The translations under genes and the position numbers were made by a program. Positions 27,100-35,927 of a DNA stretch of 64,000 nt are shown here, one piece after another; position 1 is the first letter of the stretch, and every line of letters begins with the position of its first letter. The DNA is taken from the NCBI GenBank assembly GCA_038210245.1, contig JBBQWW010000004.1, positions 1-64,000 of the forward strand, in the 5' to 3' direction. This DNA comes from Bog-756 sp038210245 (lineage in GTDB: Bacteria; Actinomycetota; Acidimicrobiia; Acidimicrobiales; RAAP-2). Under the pieces are notes generated by a model that worked only from the letters and a program-made list of their open reading frames with translations, was not told where the DNA came from and searched no databases.

Positions 27100-27795
27100 T
27101 CAGCCGAGGGTGCCCGCCAGCACCCGGGCCGCCGCCGACTCGAACCGGAGGGCGTCGGGGGGCTTCGGCGGGGCCAGGAAGTAGCCCTGGGCCAGGTCGC
27201 ACCCGAGATCGGTGAGTGCGGCCAAGGTGCCGGCGTCCTCGATGCCCTCGGCCACGATCCGGAGTCCCATGGCGTGGCCCAGGTCGACGGTCGACCCGAC
27301 CAGGTGGCGCACCCGTTCGTCATCATCCCCGCCGATCCCGGTGATGAACTACCGATCGAGCTTGAGCTCCCCCACGGCCAGGCGGCCGAGGTAGGCCAAT
27401 GAGGTCACCCCGGCGCCGAAGTCGTCGATCGACACGATCACCCCGAGCCCGCGAAGTTCGTCGATGACCAGCGAGGCCGTCCCGAACTGGTCGATGACCC
27501 CGGTCTCGGTGATCTCGAGCACCAGGGCCCCGGCCGGGAGCCCCTGTCCATCGAGGTGACGACGGATGGTGTCCACCACGTCGGGCCGGAGCAGGTCGCC
27601 GAGCGAGACGTTGACGGACACGGTGACCGGGTGGTCGTCACCCCTCCACACGGCACATTGCGCCGTCGCTTCGGCCAGTACCCACTGGGTGATGTCCCCC
27701 ATGAGCCCGGCCTCCTCGGCCAGGGGCAGGAACCGGTCGGGTGGGACCAGGCCCAACCGGGGGTGGCCCCATCGAATCAGAGCCTCGAAGCCCAC
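27100..27795 (-). pseudogene. EAL domain split from GGDEF protein by frameshift and stop
   Basis: This frame carries nearly a full c-di-GMP phosphodiesterase EAL domain: FEALIRWGHP, SVNVSLGDLLRPD, VLEITETGVI, DDFGAGVTSLAYLGRLAVGELKLDR, then after an in-frame TAG (27349-27351) FITGIGG and IVAEGIEDAGTLAALTDLGCDLAQGYFLA. The upstream GGDEF frame reaches the conserved YQPQVDLRSGEV and then shifts near 27785, missing this frame. Metal and substrate residues (E of EAL, N, E, DD, K, E, Q) all survive, so the damage is recent. The TAG sits where Ser or Tyr follows LDR in relatives. Confidence 0.85.
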
Positions 27796-29423
27796 ACCTC
27801 GCCGCTCCGGAGATCGACCTGCGGCTGATAGTGCAGGACCAGCTGTCGCTCGTCGATGGCGGCCCGAAGCTCCTCCAGCATCCGCACCTGGCCCCCGTCC
27901 TCGTCGAGTTGGGGCTCGAAATGGGCGAACGGGATATGACCCAGCTTGGCCCGGTACATGGCCACGTCGGCGCAGCGCACCAGCTCCTCGCTGTCCTGGG
28001 CGTCAATGGGCGCCACGGCGATGCCGATGCTGGCACTGACCAGGGCACTGACGGCGTCGAGGGCGAAGGGCTGGCCCAGGCTGGCCGTCAGACGCTCGGC
28101 CACGGAGGTGGCGTAGGCGGCATCCCCGTCGATCAGGACCACGGCGAACTCGTCACCGCCCAGCCGGACCAGCAGATCGTGCTCCCGCAGCGACTCCGAC
28201 AGCCGCTCGCCGAGCTGCCGCAGCAGTTGGTCGCCCACCGGATGGCCGAACGAGTCGTTGATCTCCTTGAAGTGGTCCAGGTCGACGAAGAGGAAGGCCA
28301 GACTCCGCTCGATCCCCGTATGGCGGTGCTCGTCGAAGAAGGCGTGGAGCACCCGGAACAGGCAGCGCCGGTTGGCCAGCCCGGTCAGGTCGTCAGTCAC
28401 CGCCTGGCGGTGGCGTTCCTCGCTGAGGGCACGGATCTCGCGCATGGACAGGGCCAACCGGATGCCCACCATCAACAGGGTGGCGGTGGCCGGGCCGATG
28501 GCCACATGGCCGATGGTGTGGAAGCTGTCGGTGAAGACGATGACCAGTGCGCCGGCGGCGGCCAGATTGGGGAGCAGGGAGCGCGACGGCCGGTCCGACG
28601 TCAACTGGTCAGCCGGGCGCTGGCGGAGCCACACCGCCATGGACATCATGACGATGGCCGCCGGCCAGGCGATGGCGTCGAAGACGATGCCGAAGCGGGT
28701 GGCACCGAAGGAGTTGGGGAAGAGGTTGGAGGTGTCCCCCACCGCGTTGAGGGCCATGCCGGCGGCCAGCAGGGCCCACGACGTGCGGCACCTCCCGAAC
28801 AGGACGGCGAAGCCCCCGACCACCAGGCCCAGGAGGAGCACGTCACCGACGGGGTAGGCCAGGTTGGTCAGGGTCCCGGCCTCGCCGGTGCCGGTCGAAT
28901 TGACGAGGCCGTGGAAGGCGAACGCCGCGCACACCGCGGCGGCCCCGAGCCCGGCAATGGCTCCATCCAGCCACTGGGACGGGGCCAGCCTGCCCACCTT
29001 CCCCCGCATGAACAGCAGCACGCCGGCGTAGGCCAAGGGGTAGAAGGCCACGTAGAAGGCGTCGGCCGGGGACGGGGTGGACGGGGTGGCCCCCCCGAGC
29101 GACTCGACGGTGAGGACGATGTCGCCCACCGTCCACGACAGAAGGCTGAGGCCGAGGACCACGGCCGCGCCCCGACCGCGCGGGCTGACGAGGCCGCGGG
29201 CGATGCACAGGGTGCTGGCCACCAGCTCCACCCCACAGTTCGCCCATCCGCCCAGCCAGAGCCAGTCGTCACTGGCCGGGACGAAGACAAGGAGGGCGGT
29301 GTAGACGTTCAGGGCTGCCACCAGCACGGCGAAGGTGACCCAGAGCCAGGGCCGAAGTCCCGACGCCTTCAGGTCCAAGACGTTGGAGGGTTCCCCACGC
29401 TCGCCGGCCCGCTCCGCCCTCAC
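27777..29423 (-). CDS. Membrane diguanylate cyclase (GGDEF), truncated GGDEF-EAL
   Basis: A 548-residue product: about nine membrane helices through residue 325, then a GGDEF domain with DLTGLANRR at 345-353, FVDLDHFKEINDSFGH, an RxxD inhibitory site (Arg413-Asp416) and the active GGDEF motif (422-426). The cyclase half is intact. It continues into the first EAL strand (LVLHYQPQVDLRSGEV) before a frameshift ends it with unrelated ASRL. As written it could make c-di-GMP without the paired hydrolase half. Start is GTG. Confidence 0.82.
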   Translation of the reverse strand: MRAERAGERGEPSNVLDLKASGLRPWLWVTFAVLVAALNVYTALLVFVPASDDWLWLGGWANCGVELVASTLCIARGLVSPRGRGAAVVLGLSLLSWTVGDIVLTVESLGGATPSTPSPADAFYVAFYPLAYAGVLLFMRGKVGRLAPSQWLDGAIAGLGAAAVCAAFAFHGLVNSTGTGEAGTLTNLAYPVGDVLLLGLVVGGFAVLFGRCRTSWALLAAGMALNAVGDTSNLFPNSFGATRFGIVFDAIAWPAAIVMMSMAVWLRQRPADQLTSDRPSRSLLPNLAAAGALVIVFTDSFHTIGHVAIGPATATLLMVGIRLALSMREIRALSEERHRQAVTDDLTGLANRRCLFRVLHAFFDEHRHTGIERSLAFLFVDLDHFKEINDSFGHPVGDQLLRQLGERLSESLREHDLLVRLGGDEFAVVLIDGDAAYATSVAERLTASLGQPFALDAVSALVSASIGIAVAPIDAQDSEELVRCADVAMYRAKLGHIPFAHFEPQLDEDGGQVRMLEELRAAIDERQLVLHYQPQVDLRSGEVWASRL

Positions 29424-29501
29424 AGGGTGGGCTATCGACCAATTGGGCGGGGGGCTTGGGCGATTCCGGGTCCGGGACCGGGGCCGTCGGGACCGGGGTG
29501 T

Positions 29502-29984
29502 TCAGGCCGGGTAGCGCCCGCCGCCCCGCACCGTCCGGTCGAGGATCCCGAGGGTGGCCCGGAGCGCCCCCTCGGAGAGCACCGGAAAGATACCGGCCTC
29601 CCTCCAGGTGGGGTCGATGTTCGACCAGTCGTAGTACGAGGTGACCAGGGTGCCCGCTCCCTCCGGCTCCAGCTGGTAGCCGTAGACATGACCCAGAGGT
29701 GGGCGGATCTCACCGAGCACGGTCCAGGCGATCTCGCGGTCGGGCCGGTACTCGGTGATGGAGACGGTCACGTCGTAACGACCCATCGGGTAGTCGTTCA
29801 GGCCCTCTCGGTCCATGTGGACCACAAAGGAGTCCCCCACGGCCGACACCGGCTCTCCGGAGGCAGCCATCAGCATCCCCGAACTGTCAATAGCTACATG
29901 GCCCCTCGGGTCGCAGAGCAGCCGGAAGATCGCCGCCGGTTCCGCCTCGATGGTGCGCTGGACTGCCAACCGTTCGATGACCAT
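29502..29984 (-). CDS. SRPBCC family protein
   Basis: A 160-residue START/Bet v1-like ligand-binding protein. The opening strand VIERLAVQRTIEAEPAAIFRLLCDP and the later GTLVTSYYDWSNIDP are typical of polyketide-cyclase/SRPBCC proteins. ATG at 29984 is chosen by family fit. Its gene diverges from a nitroreductase gene. No catalytic residue can be assigned. Confidence 0.82.
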   Translation of the reverse strand: MVIERLAVQRTIEAEPAAIFRLLCDPRGHVAIDSSGMLMAASGEPVSAVGDSFVVHMDREGLNDYPMGRYDVTVSITEYRPDREIAWTVLGEIRPPLGHVYGYQLEPEGAGTLVTSYYDWSNIDPTWREAGIFPVLSEGALRATLGILDRTVRGGGRYPA

Positions 29985-30069
29985 CTGGCCATCCTGCCAC
30001 TCCGCCGGTTCACCTCCCATCGTGGCGGCCGGTCGGCCGGCCCCGGAGATCGCTAGATTCGGGCTCACT

Positions 30070-30726
30070 GTGGCCGCTCCCCCTTCCGTCCCGAGCCCCG
30101 GTCCCGGCCCGGACGCCTCGTTCTTCGAGGTCGTCCTCCGCCAGCGGGCCTGCCGACAGTTCGACGGCCGACCGGTGCCCGACCGGTTGGTCGAACAGTG
30201 CCTCCGGTCCGCCACCCACGCTCCCAGCGCCGAGAACAAGCAGCCCTGGGTGTTCGTGGTCGTCCGGGACGACGACCTCCGCGGCCAGGTGGCGGCCCTC
30301 ACCCGGCAGGCCTGGCGCCAGGGCGGTCGCGCCCACTCCGAGGGTCGCCTGCCGGCGGCGCTCCTCGACGAGGTGGACCGGGGTGCGGAGACGGGGATGG
30401 CCGGGGCCCCGGTACTGGTCGTGGTGTGTGGCGATCGTGCCCTCGGCCTCGAGTCGACCCTGCCGTCCTCGGTCTATCCGGCCACCCAGAACCTGCTGCT
30501 GGCGGCCACCGCCCTCGGCCTGGGATCAGCCATGACCACCTTGGCCACCCTGTTCTCGGCCGAGCTGGCCGCCCTCCTCGGCCTCCCCGACACCGTCCGG
30601 CCCATGGCGGTCGTCCCCCTCGGTTGGCCGGTCCGCCCCCTCGGCCGTCCCCGGCGGCTGCCCGTGGCCGAGCGCGCCCACCTCGATCGCTACGGCCATC
30701 CCTTTCCCGAGTCCCCGCCGGCATGA
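30070..30726 (+). CDS. Nitroreductase family protein
   Basis: FMN-dependent oxidoreductase of 218 residues. The N-terminal RQFDGRPVPDRLVEQCLRSATHAPSAENKQPW is the FMN-binding start of the family, and the TQNLLLAATALGLGSAMTTL and PLGWP blocks close the cofactor site. No ribosome site precedes the GTG; a TAGATT -10-like box at 30054-30059 suggests a very short or absent leader. Substrate is not known. Confidence 0.88.
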   Translation: MAAPPSVPSPGPGPDASFFEVVLRQRACRQFDGRPVPDRLVEQCLRSATHAPSAENKQPWVFVVVRDDDLRGQVAALTRQAWRQGGRAHSEGRLPAALLDEVDRGAETGMAGAPVLVVVCGDRALGLESTLPSSVYPATQNLLLAATALGLGSAMTTLATLFSAELAALLGLPDTVRPMAVVPLGWPVRPLGRPRRLPVAERAHLDRYGHPFPESPPA

Positions 30727-30747
30727 CCTGGCCCCTCAGCCCACGGT

Positions 30748-31656
30748 CTACCCACTTCCATCGGGCACCGATCGTTCCGAGAGCCGGTCGAAGGTAGGGA
30801 TCAGATAGCCGAAGGCCGCCGCTACCGGGCCCACGAGCATGAGGGCCACGCCGACCAGCCGGAGCGGGTGCGACACGGCCAGCACGCCACCCGCTCCGGC
30901 GATGGCCACACCCACCCCACCGATCCAGCCGCCCAGGCGGAGCAGGCGGAGCGACCGGCGGGTCTGGAGGAGGAAGTGGACAGCCAGCACGGTCAGAGGC
31001 AGACCCACGAGCGCGTGGGCCCCATAGACCACGGTGCCCTGCTCCGGCCACCACCCGGTGGATCGTCCCGAGGGGACCAGCACCAGCGTGGCGACGCCCA
31101 GCCCGAACTCCACTCCGACCAGCACGGCCAGGACGGTGGACCGGCGGGCCAGCGGGTCGACGGTCGGCACGGGAGCGGTGTCCTCCCCTTCGCCCACTGC
31201 GCGCGGTGGCGCCAGGCGGACGAGGGAGTGGTAGGTGACCACGGCCACGAGCACGTGCAGGACCATCAGGACGGCCACGTCCGGCGGTGGTTGCCGACCG
31301 ATCAGGAGGACGAGGTCGGGAATCCAGAGCACCAGGGTGACCAGCCCGGCCAGGCGGAGGAACAGCCACCGGGGCGTGGGGCAGATCCGGCACACCATCG
31401 GCCAGGCGGCGCCGGCCGCCAGCACCCCGAACGCGGTCAGGGTGGCGTAGTCGGCGAACCGGAAGTGCCCGTAGCCGCGGTCGGTTGGGGCCACGCCGGT
31501 CCACAGCCAGATCAGCAACCGGTCGGCGGCCACCGAGCCGACCACGGCCACCGCCACCGCCACCGCCAGGGCCGCCGGTCCCGGCTGGGGATAGCGGCGC
31601 GACAGGTCCACGTGGAGGCGCACCAGGACTCGAGAGCCGAAGGGAGGAGGTGGCAC
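30748..31656 (-). CDS. Polytopic membrane protein, unknown
   Basis: About 302 residues with roughly eight hydrophobic segments, including ALAVAVAVAVVGSVAADRLLIW, GLVTLVLWIPDLVLLIG, VLMVLHVLVAVVTYHSLV and VLAVLVGVEFGLGVATLVLV. A GYLIPTFD end is short and cytoplasmic. I cannot name the family. The start is uncertain: GTG at 31656 or 31623 both fit, as the reading overlaps the esterase gene if extended. It follows the SGNH esterase gene on the same strand by about 44 bp. Confidence 0.6.
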   Translation of the reverse strand: MPPPPFGSRVLVRLHVDLSRRYPQPGPAALAVAVAVAVVGSVAADRLLIWLWTGVAPTDRGYGHFRFADYATLTAFGVLAAGAAWPMVCRICPTPRWLFLRLAGLVTLVLWIPDLVLLIGRQPPPDVAVLMVLHVLVAVVTYHSLVRLAPPRAVGEGEDTAPVPTVDPLARRSTVLAVLVGVEFGLGVATLVLVPSGRSTGWWPEQGTVVYGAHALVGLPLTVLAVHFLLQTRRSLRLLRLGGWIGGVGVAIAGAGGVLAVSHPLRLVGVALMLVGPVAAAFGYLIPTFDRLSERSVPDGSG

Positions 31657-31699
31657 TGGATCGGAGGTTACGGCCCGTGCGGCCGGCCCGGGGAACCGG

Positions 31700-32680
31700 T
31701 CAGTGCACCCCGGAGGAGACCATGGACCCTTCGAGCACGCCGGCCATGCCGGCCATGCCGGAGGCCCCGGGGTGGAGTGGGTACGAGCCCGAGGGGTGCA
31801 GAACCGGCTCCACCCACCGGGTGTCCGGGGCCGTGCAGGCGCTGTGGGCGGCACTGGGGGTGGCCATGTCGACGAAGTAGTCCCCGGCGTCGGCCGCCGC
31901 GCCGGCCAGCGCCGAGTCGAGCTCGGCCTCCACCCCCCTCAAGAAGTCGAGATCGCCGGCCCGGAACGGCAGGGAGGGCCAGCATCCAAATCCGGTGGGT
32001 GGGACGATGTCGGGATAGCCGACCACGAACACCTCGGCCCCCGGGGCTCGCTGGTGCACGTCGGCCAGGACCCGGGCCACCTTGGCCCCCACGGCCACCA
32101 CCGCGCCGGCCAGCTGGTCCACCCCACCGGTGTCGTAGTGGTCCTGACAGCTCCACCCCACCCGGGTCGGGCCCCACGGGGTGTAGGAGGCGCAGTTGGT
32201 GGCGATGGTCGAGAAGCCGAGGTCGTTGCCACCGATACCCACGGTGACCAGAGCCGTCGTCGGTTGGAGGGCCGACAGCTGGGCCGGGATGCCGCTGCCC
32301 TGGGATCGGTCCAGGTCATCGGTGGTGGCGCCGCCACAGCTGACGTCGACCAGGTGGAGACCCAGGGCCCGCGCGGTGAGCGATGGGTAGTTCTCGGACG
32401 AGCGGAGGCAGGCCGCCGGGGCCGCCGGGGTGGTACCCGACCCGAGCTGGGTAGGGATAGCCGGCCCCGAGGTGTAGGAGTCCCCCAACGCCACGTACGT
32501 GCCCGGGATGACCTCCGGGGTCCGGACCGGTGCCGGCCGGGGGCCGGCGTGGGCCGAGGTCGATCCGGCGCCGGCCGTGGCGGCGAGCACGAGGGCTCCC
32601 ACGGCCAACGCCGCCGCAGCCACGACGACCGTCACGCGTCCCTTCGGAGCGGAGGAGCCCCGAGGGCGGTGGGTGGTCAT
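31700..32680 (-). CDS. Secreted SGNH/GDSL hydrolase
   Basis: Exported esterase of 326 residues. A signal peptide is visible at residues 15-45 (VVVAAAALAVGALVLAATAG). Block I GDSYTSG, block III IGGNDLGF and the late HPGASGM with His mark the SGNH active site. Six spaced Cys (ACL, VSC, NCASY, SCQDH, GCWP, ACTAP) suggest disulfides as in Streptomyces-type extracellular lipases. It likely hydrolyses lipid or polymer esters outside the cell. Confidence 0.9.
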   Translation of the reverse strand: MTTHRPRGSSAPKGRVTVVVAAAALAVGALVLAATAGAGSTSAHAGPRPAPVRTPEVIPGTYVALGDSYTSGPAIPTQLGSGTTPAAPAACLRSSENYPSLTARALGLHLVDVSCGGATTDDLDRSQGSGIPAQLSALQPTTALVTVGIGGNDLGFSTIATNCASYTPWGPTRVGWSCQDHYDTGGVDQLAGAVVAVGAKVARVLADVHQRAPGAEVFVVGYPDIVPPTGFGCWPSLPFRAGDLDFLRGVEAELDSALAGAAADAGDYFVDMATPSAAHSACTAPDTRWVEPVLHPSGSYPLHPGASGMAGMAGVLEGSMVSSGVH

Positions 32681-32883
32681 GGCCTGTCAATGGTAGGTGC
32701 GGGGCTCGCCGAAAGGGCATCGCCACGGTGGCCGTTCGGGTCTCGCCCCGGTGACGCACCCGCACCCTCCGCTCCTCCCCTCCGTCCCGGATCCCCCCGG
32801 GAGCCGGCGGAGGGCCGTCCGGTTCACCATGTGACGACGACGGGGGTGGGATATCGTGACCGCAGTCACAAGGATCGGCTCTG

Positions 32884-33246
32884 TTGCGTGACCGCGGGTC
32901 GGGGAAGTCCACCCTGGCCCGACTGGTGGTCCGCATCGTGGAACCCACCGCCGGGTCGGTGGAAGTGGACGGCACCGACGTCACCGTGCTGTCGGGAGCC
33001 GATCTGGGGCGGAGCCGACGCCAGATCGTCCGGCGCGGCGAGATAGACACCGAGCCCGGCCCGCGCACGGGCTGCCGGTTCGCCCCCCGGTGTGCCTACG
33101 TCATGGACGTGTGCCGCCGGGTGGACCCGGCCCCCTTCGCCGCCGAGGGCGACACCAGTGTCCGCTGCCACCTGCACTCGGAGGGACCCGTGCTGGGCGG
33201 CCGTTCCGTACTGTCCCTGTCCCCGTCCGAGTCCCCCGCCCCCTGA
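32884..33246 (+). pseudogene. OppF-type ABC ATPase with internal deletion
   Basis: The remnant joins a Walker A stretch (GSGKSTLARLVVRIVEPTAGSV) to the C-terminal oligopeptide-transporter tail (GCRFAPRC, then DVCRRVDPAPF). The join falls at about residue 48, where the early RRQI and the late IVRRGEI motifs, both conserved in the intact family, merge. The Q-loop, ABC signature, Walker B and H-loop are lost and the first 35 or so residues are also missing. The reading starts with TTG. It cannot hydrolyse ATP. Confidence 0.85.
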
Positions 33247-33323
33247 GGCCGGACCCGTCGGGGCGCGGGGTCCCGGGCCCGCGGCATGATGGCCGGGACC
33301 CACGAGACGATCAGGAGGTCGTG

Positions 33324-35624
33324 ATGGAGACTCCCCCGTTCGAAGGTGTCATCGGCGACGACTGGCGCGACTCCACGCCCTGGTGGCCGCCCGGGGCCGT
33401 TCCACCGGCGGGCGCCCCCAACGTGGTGCTGGTGGTCCTCGACGACGTGGGCTTCGCTCAGCTGGGCTGCTATGGCTCCGACATCGCCACGCCGACCATC
33501 GACGGACTGGCGGCCGACGGGCTCCGACTGACCAACTTCCACACCACCGCCTTGTGCTCACCCACCCGGGCCTGCCTCCTGACCGGGCGCAGCCACCACC
33601 GCAACGGGCTGGGCCGGGTGGCCGACCTGGCCGTCGGGTTCCCCGGCTACAACGGGGAGATCCCCAAGGAGAACGGCTTCCTCTCCGAGATCCTGCGCCA
33701 CCAGGGGTATGCCACCTACGCCGTGGGCAAGTGGCACCTGACCCCCGACGACGAGACGTCCATGGCCGCTCCCCGTCACAGCTGGCCCCTGGCCCGCGGC
33801 TTCGACCGCTGGTACGGGTTCCACGGTGGGGAAACCCACCAGTTCGTTCCGGCGCTCTACCACGACAACCACTCGGTGGCCCCGCCCCGCTCCGTCGAGG
33901 AGGGCTACCACCTGAGTGCCGACCTGGCCGACCAGGCCATCGCCCAGCTGGCCGATCTGCGGGCCGTCGACGAGGACCGGCCCTTCTTCCTCTACTTCTG
34001 CACGGGCGCCTGCCACTCGCCCCACCACGCACCCCGTGAGTGGATCGACCGCTACCGGGGCCACTTCGACCAGGGGTGGGATGCCTGGCGGGAGAAGACC
34101 TTCACCCGCCAGCTCGACGAGGGCGTGGTGCCCCCGGGCACCGAGATGGCCCCCCGTCCAGCGTGGGTCCCGGCGTGGGACGACCTGCCCGCCGAGGAGC
34201 AGCGGGTGGCGGCCCGGTTCATGGAGTGCTTCGCCGCCTTCCTGTCCTATACCGATGCCCAGCTGGCCCGATTGCTCGAGTTCCTCGAGCGGACCGGCGA
34301 CCGCCAGGACACCCTGATCGTGGTGGTATCCGACAACGGTGCCAGTTCGGAGGGCGGGCCCACCGGTTCCATCAACGACAACCGCCTGCAGAACTTCGAC
34401 CCCGCCGGGCCCGCCGAGCTGGCCCGGCGCATCGACGAGCTGGGTGGGCCCCGGGCCCACAACAACTACCCCTGGGGCTGGACCATGGCCGGAAACACCC
34501 CGTTCCGGCGCTGGAAGCGAGAGGTCCACGAGGGCGGGGTGGCCGACCCCTGCATCATCAGCTGGCCCGCCGGCATCACCGACCGGGGCGGGATCCGCCG
34601 CCAGTTCACCCACGCCACCGACATCCTCCCCACCGTGCTCGAACTGGCCGGCATCCCCGCGCCCGCCACCATCGAGTACGTGCCCCAGACCGCCCTCGAC
34701 GGGATCAGCTTCGCCCCCCTGCTGGAACCGGACGGGGACAAGGCACCGCCCCACCGGGACACCCAGTACTTCGAGATGTTCGGCAGTCGCGCCCTCTACC
34801 ACCACGGATGGAAAGCGGTCACCTTCAAACCCATCGGCCCGCTGTACGACGACGGCCTCAACTGGAACGCCCCGTTCAGCGAGGACCGCTGGGAGCTGTA
34901 CCACGTGGCCGAGGATCCCACGGAGTTGCACGACCTGGCCGATGTGGAACCCGACCGCTTGGCTGCCCTGATCGAGCGCTGGTGGACGGAGGCCCGGCAC
35001 AACCAGGTGCTCCCCCTCGACAACCGGATCCTGCACACCCTGGTCAATCCCAAGCCCGACCGGCGGGCGCCCCGGCTCACCACCACCTACTACCCGGACA
35101 CCTCGCCGGTTCCCGAGACCGTGGCGGCCAACATGAAGAACCGTGGACATGTCATCGCCGTGGACCTCACCGTGCCCGCCGGCCCGGCGGTGGAGGGCGT
35201 GCTGCTGGCCCAGGGATCGGCCCTGGGCGGCTTCTCCCTCCACCTGTGGGAGGGACGGCCCCGCTACGTGCACAACCTGTACGGCAAGGAGTCCTACCAG
35301 TTGGCCGGGGGGCGGGCCCTCGACCCCGGTCGCCACCGGGTGGTCTTCCACTTCGAACGCCGCGGGAACGCCGGGGGTCCAGCCCGCCTCGAGGTGGACG
35401 GCGAGCGGGTGGACGAGGCCGAGTTCCCGCTGTTCACCGTGGCCGCCTTCAGCGCCACCGGCGCCGGGTTGACCTGCGGGTACGAGTTCGGTCCCGCCGT
35501 CGGGGAGGATTACCAGGCTCCGTTCCCGTGTACGGCCACCATCCACTCGGTCACCGTCACCCTCGACGAGCGGGCCCCGATCAACCCCATCGTCGAGTTC
35601 GAACGGATCATGGCCGAGCAGTAG
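33324..35624 (+). CDS. Arylsulfatase
   Basis: Type I sulfatase of 766 residues. The metal-site DD (VVLDDVGFAQLG, residues 40-41), the C-S-P-T-R activation motif with Cys78 (converted to formylglycine), GKWHLTP, and VVVSDNGASSEGG support it. Residues from about 590 form an extra beta domain (VPAGPAVEGVLLAQGSALGG) found in a subset of actinobacterial arylsulfatases. ATG at 33324 follows an AGGAGG. No formylglycine-generating enzyme gene is in the window. Cytoplasmic, with no signal peptide seen. Substrate unknown. Confidence 0.93.
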   Translation: METPPFEGVIGDDWRDSTPWWPPGAVPPAGAPNVVLVVLDDVGFAQLGCYGSDIATPTIDGLAADGLRLTNFHTTALCSPTRACLLTGRSHHRNGLGRVADLAVGFPGYNGEIPKENGFLSEILRHQGYATYAVGKWHLTPDDETSMAAPRHSWPLARGFDRWYGFHGGETHQFVPALYHDNHSVAPPRSVEEGYHLSADLADQAIAQLADLRAVDEDRPFFLYFCTGACHSPHHAPREWIDRYRGHFDQGWDAWREKTFTRQLDEGVVPPGTEMAPRPAWVPAWDDLPAEEQRVAARFMECFAAFLSYTDAQLARLLEFLERTGDRQDTLIVVVSDNGASSEGGPTGSINDNRLQNFDPAGPAELARRIDELGGPRAHNNYPWGWTMAGNTPFRRWKREVHEGGVADPCIISWPAGITDRGGIRRQFTHATDILPTVLELAGIPAPATIEYVPQTALDGISFAPLLEPDGDKAPPHRDTQYFEMFGSRALYHHGWKAVTFKPIGPLYDDGLNWNAPFSEDRWELYHVAEDPTELHDLADVEPDRLAALIERWWTEARHNQVLPLDNRILHTLVNPKPDRRAPRLTTTYYPDTSPVPETVAANMKNRGHVIAVDLTVPAGPAVEGVLLAQGSALGGFSLHLWEGRPRYVHNLYGKESYQLAGGRALDPGRHRVVFHFERRGNAGGPARLEVDGERVDEAEFPLFTVAAFSATGAGLTCGYEFGPAVGEDYQAPFPCTATIHSVTVTLDERAPINPIVEFERIMAEQ

Positions 35625-35735
35625 CCCCCAGGGGGTCCCTGGCCCTCGAAGCAGATGTCGTCATCCACGGGACTTTCGGCCCTGGTCAGCCCGACGGGCG
35701 GTCCGTAACCTCCAGATCAGGAGGTCATCACACCC

Positions 35736-35927
35736 ATGCAGACCCTGTCCGCCGTCATGAGTCAACTCGTCGGGAGCCTCATCGATCTGAATCATCCCGG
35801 ACGCTACGTGCACTGGGGATTCATCCAGCTGTCGGTGGCCAATCTGATCGTCATCGGAGCCATGGTGGTGGTCTTCGTGGCCGCCATCCTGATCCCGTTC
35901 CGCCGCCATGGGGGGAACGACCAGTGA
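35736..35927 (+). CDS. Small single-TM protein, cytochrome b operon
   Basis: A 63-residue protein with one transmembrane helix (about residues 33-55, ANLIVIGAMVVVFVAAILIPF) and a basic C-terminus. The preceding GRYVHWGFIQLS has one His and two aromatics. A strong AGGAGG lies 12 bp before the ATG. Its stop overlaps the GTG of the diheme cytochrome b gene (GTGA). A small accessory subunit of the complex is likely, by analogy with small subunits of b6f and bd enzymes. Confidence 0.75.
   Translation: MQTLSAVMSQLVGSLIDLNHPGRYVHWGFIQLSVANLIVIGAMVVVFVAAILIPFRRHGGNDQ

Noticed and set aside
27741..30056. Long plus-strand frame opposite the GGDEF-EAL gene
   Set aside because: The minus strand has unmistakable GGDEF and EAL motifs; the plus translation is low complexity.
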